A stretch of DNA of 64,000 nucleotides. It comes from Lates calcarifer (Eukaryota; Chordata; Actinopteri; Centropomidae). The DNA is taken from NCBI RefSeq assembly GCF_001640805.2, contig NC_066837.1:22839804-22903803 (forward strand). Reading direction: 5' to 3'. Positions within the stretch are counted from its first letter, which is position 1. Each line of letters begins with the position of its first letter. Made by a program: the position numbers and the translations under genes. The notes beneath the pieces were generated by a model that made no database searches, was not told where the DNA came from, and saw only the letters and a program-made list of their open reading frames with translations. Positions 1 to 10,132 of this stretch are shown in pieces.

Positions 1-3000
1 ATGCTGTTTCAGCAGCTTTGTGCAGGACAGCATATCAAGTTTAGACAAAGAGGACCAAATTCAGTCGCTTCACTGTCTAGACTCAATTTTCAATTAGACT
101 GCATGAATAGACAAGACAAAAACAAAAATAAGGAAGCAAAAAGAACATTTCACTCTTACAGCCACTGCCTCATATCCTACACAGACCGTCTATTTTAAGT
201 TGAAATCTTGATCAAATATGCCCTCCCGGTGTCAAACTTCATGCTGAATTGTAAAATTAAAAAGTTGTTTTGAAGTGCTTTTTGCTGTTGCACTTACTCT
301 GTAGATATTTGCTACACAGAAACAGAATAGGCAGTGGGTCATGGTACTACATGACTGTGTGCATCACATGAGGAAATGTAGATTTTCCCTCAAGTGACTG
401 CAATTATCTCTATTATAACCAAACCACAAGTGCTTAATTGTGTACACATGGGCTCCATAAATTTGCCTCACAGTCTCCAAGAGACAATGAAGCTGGTGAT
501 TTAATATTATTAACGTTGTTGCTAATGACAGAAAAAGATTCAGAAAAAAGCTAATCTAGCTTGCGTTCACTTCTGAGTCTAGAATTTTCTGCTGTAAATT
601 TCCAGACCTCTCAGAGAATCTGAACATCATAGGTGTTGCATAGTCTGTGCTGGAAAGGGTGTGTCCCATCCCTGCAGGGCATATCCAGAAGCAGCAGAAA
701 CCAGTCTGGGCCTGACATAGAATAAAAAAAAACACACAAAGGCAGAAGAGCATTGTCCAAAACAAATCACCTGATTCCTTGTGAGTCACCACAGCCCTCA
801 CTCCCTCTCCTACAAGAGATAGAGAGTGAGATATTGTTTTATTCTGACTAATGCATGAGAGTTACACACCCAAGTAAAAGCACTCTGAGCTATTTCTCAG
901 GTCACGGTGCAGTTTGTACATACTGTTCCTGTTTCCACTGCAAGCTAGCAGTTATTTGTGTCTGTGAGGCACTTCGTACTCAGCCTTGAATGGACCTTTT
1001 GCATTCTGAGAAGTCATTCCCATTTAGATGAAAAGTGGTCAGAGTATGTGACACAGTAAATGTGTCAAAAAGACTTATTGTTCTGGTTTTTGGCAAAGGC
1101 CCTGCAAGTTGAACTCCTGCTCAAGCCACATGCATCGCACAGCAGATGTCGTTCATTAGATACAGAGCATAAATCAATCAAAGTCTGCAGAGAGGTTTGA
1201 ATATCTTGTGAAAAGCTGAATAATTCCTTTTAGTGAATGGAGCATGCACAAGTTTGTCGGAGTATCTCAATCAAAACTATTCATACCTCATTCATCTGGT
1301 GAATCACACAGAAACCACAGTCACACCTTTCCCTACAGCGCCACACATACCATCACCAGTATTCATTCATCTTTACACTATCAGAGCAATTGAGTGTGTA
1401 TAGCGTGAAGTGTTTGCTGCAGAATGTTGTATTAACACTAAATATGTTACATCTTGTTTTCAGGTAAATAAATCTACTGATGAAGTATTGGTTGATGACA
1501 ACAAAGAAGCATATTGACAAAGAGACTGACAAAGAGGTAATGTAGGGAGCAGTGTTAAAACAGAACACTAAGTCTCTGATGCTTGCATGCTTTACTTCAA
1601 AAATGTTAAAACAAACAAACAAACAAACAAAAAAAATCTGAATTTAAACGTAAAATCAGTGAATGAAAACATTTGCAGTTATGTTAACTTTTATTAGCAG
1701 GTTTACAGATGCTCTTTTACAGTGACAACGCCCTGCTCCAACTCACACACACACCACCACCACTGGTCTCATGTTGGTTGTAGTGTGCAGCAGGGAGTAA
1801 AGTGCCCTGCTCAACAGGACTTCAAGCAGTTGACAGACCCACTTCTTTAAGCCCAGACCAAAGCTGCCTTAGGGCACTCTTATATGATTTTCTGTGTGCT
1901 TTTTTATGGCAATTAATGCCATTTAATTGCAGGAGTGGCTAAAACTCCTGTAATACAACTGTATTCAATACAGTCAGGTGAAGTACAAACTCTTCAAAAT
2001 CAGTATTTAAAGAAGCATGAAAATTTACATTATACCATATGAGATTATCCTGCAGGTGTAGCTAACAGCTTGACTGCAACAATACACAGAATCTATATAA
2101 CTAAGTCAGTCATGTCAAAGTTTTTCACTTATTTGGTCACTTGGTTAAACAAAGTTTGGGACAAATCCAGTGGATGCCAGGCCACTTTGCTGAATACATG
2201 AAAACTCTGACCATTCGTCCTCTGGAGACCATGAATGTTGGAACATAAGTTAATTCTGGATCAAAGTGGTGGATCAACTGACCAACAGACTCACTTAAAC
2301 TGCTATGCTAACAGACACTGTGCAAGCATGGCTAAAAACTGCACCACATGTTACCACTGCTGCCATGCTGAACCATAGCATGTTAGCAGCTGTACACATT
2401 AAACAGCACACAGGTTACCATCAGCATGCTCTGATGCTAATGTGCCAAATGTGAAGAATGAACAATTAAATTCTTGCATGTTATGTTATATAAATAAGTT
2501 TGGTTTCCTTCTGTTTCACTAAGAAATGACTTGTGTGTTTCAGCATGTGTAATGATAACACATCAGCCATGTTCAGTCTGTCAAACTTAACTGAAAGCTA
2601 ATTTTCAACTGTTGCTTTCCCAACAGCATGAATTCAGTTTCAGAAAAAAGGGAAGCAAATGTCTTCTGGAGAAATCAGAAAATTTTGAATTCAGAAACTC
2701 AACCTTACCTAAGCCCTGATCACATTCTCTGCAGAGCAGCGTGAGTGATCTCTTTGTCAGTGTATATGATACCTGACCTGCTGCAATCTCTGCCTACTGC
2801 CTGAGGAAAATTGGCTCAGGAATGCCTTACATCATTTTTTGACAGAAGCGAATCACTATTAAAATGTCTTCTTTTAAAAAATTTGATATATGTTCTTTAT
2901 ATTGTCATTGCATCTATTTGATTTTTATTAGCCTATTAAAGTGAATCACCAATTTGCATATTGCCAAATGTGTGTAAATATGTTTGTTCAGCATTCCATT

Positions 3001-5030
3001 TCATGAAATGTGTCTTAACCGCTATCAGTCTGCTGAAAACAGATGTGTTTCACTAAGTTTTATGCACTTATTTATGATAGTGAAGTGTGTTTCTCAATTC
3101 TCAAAATGTTACTTTGTATAAATTCTCACACATGTGAACATGTTAATTCTTATACAAATTTTAAGTAAACTTTATTGAAACTAACTCAACCAGAAACTAT
3201 TGTAATAAAGTGCCTTGTTTAGTCCTTGTCACCAGTGCCACACCCGTACATTATTCTAGCTTAGAGATGCCGGATCATACAAATATAAGAATGTGCACAG
3301 ACAGACCTGTGTTGTGCACTCCTATTTACACCATCTTATTTGTTTCTACTGGTAGTGCAAAGGATGCATATTTAGGAAGTGAGATTGTAAGTGGAATGTT
3401 TGAAATTGTAACTGTTGTTGAAATTGTCAACTGCAAGAGAAAAAGGCGTTCACCTCTTTATACAACTCATCCTGTTTTTAGGACTAAGCGTACAGACAAA
3501 TTTGCTTATCTGTAAAAATCAAGGAGGAAGTCTGTTATTATTATTACTTTTTTTGCAACTTAGTATTTCAACTTTTTGTTTCTGTCTACACATTTGTGCT
3601 GTAGAATACAGTGGACACTTAACTTATCACAAATCTAAAAAGAAAGACTGCACATTTCTGAATGAAGTAGTGGAACTCTTAATAAAGCTCAGCTAGGCTG
3701 TAAAGAGCTGTGCATTACACACAAGAAGTTGGTGTATTGGTGTGAAAATGTTATTTCTAGAAAGACAAAAATATCTCCACTCATATCTTACTGGGGTCTC
3801 AAACTAATCAGTATCTTGGACTTAATTTATAGCTGTGTAGCACATGCTTGAGATGAGTTTGTAACCTTACAATGAAAAGCAGTGGTCAAAAGAAACATCT
3901 GCTTTGTATTACTCTGAGCTGTGTGCTCACACAGTCTGCAGCAGTTATTTATTAGTTAGAGGTAAAACAACTCTTTCTTAGATTTGACCACAAGCAAAAT
4001 GTCTGAAATAATACAAGTCAGTCTTATAACTCAGCATTTGAAATAAATAAATTCAAAACTGCAAAGAAAAGTTTAAATAGTTTAATTAGACAATTAAACA
4101 AAAAAACCTCTGGGACATTGTAAAAGACTTGAAAGAGATACTGTGGTGAAATGGAAAGAAACAAACAAGAAAGAGCTTGTTCTTGTTTGGATGTGATACG
4201 CATGCCAAAGTGCAATGCCAAGAAAAGTCCTGTTAGTGCAGGCACACCTGAGCTTTCCAGCAGTGCTGTGCCCAGTCTTGAATGAGGCCAGGTCTCATCT
4301 GACATCATGTATGTCTATAAAAACTGCTTCTAACTGGCAACCCTGCAGGCTATTGTTGATCACAGCGAAAAAAATCAAAAAATAAGTGAAACTGTGAATA
4401 GAAAGAGAACCAATACTTTCCCATACTCAGGCGAGATAACACAGAAAAAAACAAAGGCGTGTGAGAAGAAATGTGTTGGATGAGAACCAAGTGAAAAAAA
4501 CTTCATGATACTGATCCATTTTACAGTGTTACAATGCTTGGTACCTATGAAACGTAACAGGTTTGACCAGCACAGTATATGTGCCAACATCCATTTGACA
4601 TGATCTTGTACAAGAATTATGGCACAGACACATCATCTGTCAGAACTGTCAAACTTACTGGATTTGACAGAATAACTAACCTGAGGTAAACAGTAAGAGG
4701 TGTGGCTGTGTACAATATACAGTATAGTTAGTGGAAATAAAAGACAATGGTTCACATATATGCCCTGTCTTCGTGCACTTTAATATGGACCATGGGAATA
4801 AAGCTTGAATGGAATAATGAAGCCATTATGTTGTGTATAAAGTCTGCAGATAGTTGTGAGGTTTATAGGATTAAATTTAATCCCACTTTCTCCTCATGGT
4901 AGTTGCACAAAATGAACTTGAAGGGTGTGTGTGATGGGTCAGGCTGAGCACCCATTTTTAGGTGGTGCTCCTCCCTTCCGCCCCGCCTGCCCCCACCCAC
5001 ACCAGACGCAAGCAGCAGCAGCAACAGCCC
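1..5030. other. Intergenic DNA upstream of the keratin cluster
   Basis: I see no supportable gene here. The open frames are short, lack recognisable domains and are not joined by convincing splice signals. The base composition is A+T rich. One interspersed repeat lies around 2190-2440 and is listed separately. An AATAAA at 3201-3207 has no gene attached that I can see. Confidence 0.5.
2190..2440. repeat. Diverged fish interspersed repeat (gene-desert type, 'TGCTAAC' rich)
   Basis: The stretch reads like a repeat common in percomorph genomes: a 'cctctggagaccatgaatg' phrase, then 'tggatcaaagtggtgga', then a tract rich in CATGCTAAC/GTTAGC words. Related phrases recur at about 14000-14220 and, in the other orientation, at about 19440-19620. 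The family assignment comes from memory of fish genomes, so treat it as provisional. The copy is old and much diverged. Confidence 0.45.
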
Positions 5031-5036
5031 TGCACA

Positions 5037-5046
5037 GGATAAAAAC
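5037..5046 (+). promoter_or_regulatory. TATA-like box of keratin gene 1
   Basis: An ATAAAA motif lies about 95 bases before the ATG at 5137. Just upstream (about 4970-5010) are CACCC and GC-box-like words of the kind used by KLF/Sp factors at epithelial promoters. This matches the usual compact TATA promoter of vertebrate keratins. The assignment rests on motif and position only. Confidence 0.5.
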
Positions 5047-5136
5047 GGGACAGAGGCAGAGCTCTGTATCTCAGTGCATCTCCTCTCCAGGGCAGGCAGA
5101 CCTCCTGAGCAGTCTTCACACTCATCATTCTCAGCA

Positions 5137-7324
5137 ATGTCATCTATGTCGTCTTATTCTATGCGCACCTCCTATTCTGGAGGTAGAGGCCTCAGTGGAG
5201 GTCTGAGTACAAGCCTGGGTGGAGGCTTCACTGGAGCCTTGGGTGGAGGTATGGTGCGAAGATCATATGCCACAAGTGTGCATGGTGGTGCTGGTGGCAG
5301 TGGAGCTAGAATCTCTGTGTCCTCTTACGGAAGTGGAGGCGGTGGAGGTGCCGGGTATGGCTTCAGCATGGGAGGAGGTGGAGGCTTCGGTGCAGGTGAT
5401 AGCGTGGACATCGGGGCCAATGAGAAGGCCACAATGCAGAACCTGAACGACCGTCTGGCCTCCTACCTGGACAAGGTGCGCAGCCTTGAGAAAGCCAATG
5501 CTGAGCTGGAGCTCAAAATCCGCCAGTTCTTGGAGAGCAAGACTGCCCCCACTTCCCGTGACTACTCTGCTTATGAGGCCACCATTGCTGACCTGCAGGG
5601 AAAGGTATGTCACACAAACTTCTGAGTCCTGAATGTTACTCTGTAATTTATCATGTAATGCAACTATCAGATGGATATGTTTACGCACTGGATCTTAAAC
5701 CAAGTGGCAATGCATGTGGATAATTTTGTCTACAACTATGACAGGCTTTCCTTGTGTTACATGCAATGTTACTGTTAGTGTTGCAACAACAAAAGAAATG
5801 TTTACAGAGTTGCAGATGGAGAAATAATTGTACTAATTATGCAACATGAAACATTTCTTTGTTGCACAGATCCAGGATGCCACCCGCGTCAATGGAGGCA
5901 TCTATCTGGCAATCGACAATGCAAAACTGGCAGCTGACGATTTCAGAACCAAGTAAGCATTGAGACAGAAAGTGCCTTAAACTGAAGTGAAAAAATTGTG
6001 ATGCAGCAAGAACTGCATACATTACATGTACATGCATATATTGATGTTGAGGTGCAAATGTCTGATGTCTTGCTGCTTCACAGGTATGAGAATGAGCTAG
6101 CTATGCGTCAATCAGTGGAGGCAGATATCGCCGGTCTGAAGAGACTGTTGGATGAGCTGACACTGGCCAGATCAGACCTGGAGATGCAGATAGAAGGACT
6201 CAAGGAGGAGCTGATCTTCCTCAAGAAGAACCATGAGGAGGTGGGCCACAAAAAACCAAGCATCTGTCTGAATTTGCATTTGCAATTCTGTCTCGAATGT
6301 AGAAAAAAATGCACAGCAAAAGTGCACCTATTGAAAAACTGTTTATTCAACAGGAACTGGCAGCCATGAGGAACCAGATGAGCGGACAGATCAACGTAGA
6401 GGTAGACGCAAAGCCACAGGTCGACCTGGCCAGCATCATGGCTGAGATCCGTGAGCAGTATGAGAATGTGGCGGCCAAAAACCAGAAAGAACTTGAAGCC
6501 TGGTTCCAGACAAAGGTAAGACTGTCCCAAAACCCTGTTGGTTGTATTTATTAACTTTATAATTTCTCATTGCCTGTTTAGCCTGTTGTTCGAGGGTATG
6601 TCGCGATATGCAAAACTAATCTTCTCTTGTGTCTTCTGCAGTCAGAGGCACTGAACAAGGAGGTGGCAGTCAGCACAGAAAGTCTCCAAACGTCCAAGTC
6701 AGAGATCACTGAGATCCGTCGCACACTGCAGGGTCTGGAGATCGAGCTTCAGTCACAACTTAGCATGGTAGATGAAAAAGATCTGAGGCTACTCTTCTTC
6801 ACAAATACTTCCTCTACCAAAAATATTTTTCAGTTTATTCATTGCTCTTCTTCTCCATCCTTATTCTCTTCTCAATCCTCCTCCAGAAAGCGGCCCTGGA
6901 AGGCACCTTAGCTGACACAGAGGCTCGGTATTCCATGCAGCTCCAAGGCCTCCAGATGCAGGTGACGGGCCTGGAAGAACAAATAATGCAGCTGCGTGCT
7001 GACATGGAACGCCAGGGCCAAGAGTACCAAATGCTGCTTGACATCAAGACACGGCTGGAGATGGAAATTGCAGAATACAAGAGGCTGCTGGATGGAGAGG
7101 GCAGGTAAGAGAGGAATATTGCCTGTTCTTTCACCATGAAGTAATAAGCAGCTCTGGAAATTGAACCACTACAGTGTTTTTAATGGAAGCACTGCACTTC
7201 TCTCGCCTTTTGCAGTGTCGGTATCAGTACCAGTAGTTCTTCAAGGGGCACTACAAAGGTAGTAGTGGTCACAGAGGAACTGCAGGATGGCAAGCTGGTG
7301 TCCTCCTCCACCAGCATCGCATAA
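5137..7324 (+). CDS. Type I (acidic) keratin, glycine-rich head, 7 coding exons
   Basis: Structural protein of epithelial intermediate filaments; type I keratins pair with a type II keratin. Exons: 5137-5604, 5870-5952, 6084-6240, 6354-6515, 6642-6767, 6887-7104, 7216-7324, all with GT-AG introns. The total is 1323 bases and 440 residues with no frame break. The head (residues 1-94) is rich in Gly and Ser. The helix-initiation motif begins near residue 95 ([20 protein letters not shown]). Four rod exons have the 83/157/162/126 bp lengths typical of type I keratins. Exon 6 is 218 bp, one codon shorter than the 221 bp seen in the two neighbouring genes. The helix-termination motif ([16 protein letters not shown]) lies near residues 378-393 and the tail has 36 residues. 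The start at 5137 is chosen over an in-frame upstream ATG at 5074 because MSSMSS is head-like and the upstream part is 5' UTR. AATAAA follows at 7421. The gene resembles fish K13/K19-like genes, but I cannot assign the exact orthologue. Confidence 0.93.
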
Positions 7325-7420
7325 TCTGTCTCACACAGCAAACACAACACAGAGGGAAACACCTGAAGACTGCAAACTCAACATGAATCCAAAACTTCCT
7401 TCACATACACTTGTGAATGC

Positions 7421-7426
7421 AATAAA
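7421..7426 (+). terminator. Poly(A) signal of keratin gene 1
   Basis: A canonical AATAAA lies 97 bases after the stop codon at 7322-7324 and is followed by a TG/T-rich stretch (TTTGTTTGCTGAC, then TTTGTTTGATTTG). It is the first such signal downstream of the gene. Confidence 0.75.
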
Positions 7427-7984
7427 AGGCTCTTTGTTTGCTGACTACCATTTTGTCCCATTTGTTTGATTTGTTTGTGTCCACTTAATTCCAAATAATG
7501 TCAAAATGGTAACAATGTCTTGCAAAATTACACATTTCATCTTCATCCTTACAAGAATTCATTTAAGTATGGTAGATATGAGTAGACAAATGTGTGATGT
7601 GTGCAAAATAACAGCTTGAAGCTGAGTACCACATTATGAGCTGGATATAAAAGAATAACGAAACTGAGGCTGTTTCTTAAAATGCATTCTGAAGCTAATT
7701 TAAAATATCTGAGTGGAGAAGAATAATGCCCTCCCTCCCTGCTAAGTAATTTCCTCTGAGATACCAGTGAGTTCAGGGCTCAAGCCCCACAGGATGCACA
7801 GTGTCCAGCAGTACAGTCATACAGCTCTGTTCAAAAACAGCATGCATGCTCAGGGCTTTTTCTCCAATACACAAAGATTTGAAACCATCTGAAAATTCAG
7901 TTATAGGGCTTAATGTATCAAAAACAAGTTCTTGGATGTGAAATCTGGTTTCTCCAGCAGTCCAGAGTCATGTTTGAATGGGAG

Positions 7985-8080
7985 CATGAATCCAACTCTG
8001 TGACGGACTGGCAACTTGTCAAGTTTACTCGATTTCCACCTAATGCATGGGATAGGTCCCAGTCCGTCATCACACTGGTT
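7985..8080 (+). repeat. SINE-like fragment ('tgtgacggactggc...gggataggtcccag')
   Basis: The phrases 'ctgtgacggactggcaac', 'catgggataggtccca' and their spacing match the middle of a very common fish SINE consensus. In that consensus 'gacggactggcgacctgtccagg' precedes 'gctgggataggctccagcccc'. The later part of the same consensus appears at 12085-12155. Family membership is from memory. The copy is clearly degenerate. Confidence 0.5.
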
Positions 8081-8971
8081 GAAGCTGCATCAAACAATGT
8101 TTGGCCACTAGGGCCAAAGCATGTATGTGTTTATAGAAACTGACACCAGCCAACACCCATAGTCTGCCGCAGTCTACTGAATACCATATCTTGTATAATA
8201 TCTTGTTTTGCCTCTGCAATGGGACGGCCACTTCACATTAATGTTTCTTTTCCCTGGACCTACCAGTCCATCCCATACACTTTACATTCAGCTGACACAT
8301 GAAAATAGCTCTTAGACTTAGGATTTACAGATACAGTTACAGTTACAGTTACAAAAAATGGTAATACACTCGGTTTGCAGTGTAATGTGTCCTATCAAGA
8401 GTTTTACAGATGTCTGTAAACTGGTGGTCTATGGGTGGGAGGTTTTTATGACTGCAGGGGAGTTTTTAGTCGTAGTACTCCAGACAGGATGGCTGCCTTG
8501 CTGTGCCTTATCAAGCTCTCTTAATACTGACCCTCCATGGGGCAGAAGGACTATAAAATAACCTTACAACCACAGAACCCTAACATAGTAGTTGTATTGG
8601 CTGACGTGATAGCAACAGTGTAATCCCACTGGAATCATATAACCACCTATGTGTAAATTTCTTGCCTTTTAGCTCTGCTTTGGTCTCTATTAACCTCTGA
8701 GAAAAATATCTGCTAGTTTTGTACTTGTTTCCTGTGCTTACATGTATCTGTAGCCTTTTCTGTCTGTTGTTTGGTGGTAGGTATACATTGTACAGTAGGA
8801 CATCAGATATTGTTTGCAGCTGTTGAGTGAAAGCACTGTTAAACCATGACAATTACTGTGCTGTAAAACAAAAACTACAAACTAAAAGAGGCAAACAAGC
8901 TCCTCAGAGCTCCAAAGCTGGGAAATGATTTTCTGATCATTTTCACCACAAGTGACATTTGGTTGATAGAT

Positions 8972-9017
8972 TGTCAATATGAAGATCTGATTAATGTCAA
9001 TATGAAGATCTGAGTAA
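8972..9017. repeat. 23-bp tandem duplication
   Basis: The unit 'tgtcaatatgaagatctgat' plus three further bases occurs twice in direct succession, with a single change near the end of the unit. It lies in the intergenic gap and overlaps no gene. Confidence 0.8.
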
Positions 9018-9226
9018 CATTACACCGCCTGACAATCCTGTTTTTGCTGACCTACAGCGGTATAACTTCTCACCAAGCTGCAGTGTAGTCCAGGACACAG
9101 TGTGATGTGGGTGTGTCCTGATTTGTACAAAGATTCATTATCCATCAGTGAGAGACAATGATGGCGGTAACATGAGATACTCTGCTCATTACATCACACC
9201 AGAAACTTTAATTCAACTGCATGATC

Positions 9227-9232
9227 TTTATT
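9227..9232 (-). terminator. Poly(A) signal of keratin gene 2
   Basis: TTTATT on the plus strand is AATAAA on the minus strand, 25 bases after the TGA stop of the keratin gene read leftwards. This gives an unusually short 3' UTR. Confidence 0.7.
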
Positions 9233-9257
9233 GATTTTTGCCAATGGTTTCAGTTTT

Positions 9258-10068
9258 TCACTCAATCTGATCAACATCCACATCAACAGTCTTGCTGCTC
9301 TCGACCACCTTTCCATCCACAACTGTCTCCACCACAGTGATGACCTTTGTGACCACTGAAGAAAAGAAAAGAAACAACAATCATGAGCAAATCTCAGACA
9401 TTTCATGTAACTTTGGTATTGTGCTCACTTTGATAATAACTTAAGAACAACATGTATGTGAAAATGGCTTACCTTGTTTTGAGCTGGGAATGGAGGGAAA
9501 GAGAAAGAAGAAGACATTAGTCTGGAACATACTTTTATATATTTTTTGGTGTAGTCTCTAGTTCCCCCTCATCTGTCCCACAATTTTCTAATTTTCAAAC
9601 ATTTCTCCATCATGTCTTTCTCAGGTCTCACCTGTCATCCTCCCCATCCAGCAGCCTCCTGTATTCTGCAATCTCCAGCTCCAGACGGGTCTTGAGGTCC
9701 AGCAGCATATCGTAATCCTGCTTGTTGCTGGCGATGTTGGCGTGGAGCTGGGACAGCTGAGCCTCCAGGCTTGTGACCATGTTCTGGAGGTTTGCTAGCT
9801 GTGCAGCGTAGCGTGCCTGAGTCTCTGCCAGGGTGCCCTCCAGAGATGCTTTCTGTTGGGGTCAGAGGAAGCCGGTGATTAAAATTCAGTGATGCTGATA
9901 AAACTTCTTTGTACATGTAAGAATCTGCTAAACGTCCTGTTGGTCTGAGAGTTTATCTAGTGTCATGTGTTTCTGTGCACTTGCTGAGTATTTGCTTTGC
10001 CTTATTTGCTTTCTTGCTAAGAGCTAGACTTATAAAACCCATTGACATGGGTTTTATAATGACAAGTC

Positions 10069-10132
<64 letters not shown>

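Larger units (their letters stand above)
7430..9225. other. Intergenic gap between the tail-to-tail keratin genes 1 and 2
   Basis: I see no gene here. The gap holds a fragment of a fish SINE-like repeat at about 7985-8075, a short (CAGTTA)n run at about 8333-8352, and a perfect 23-base unit that appears twice with one mismatch at 8972-9017. Gene 1 ends at the left edge and the poly(A) signal of gene 2 lies at the right edge. Confidence 0.6.
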
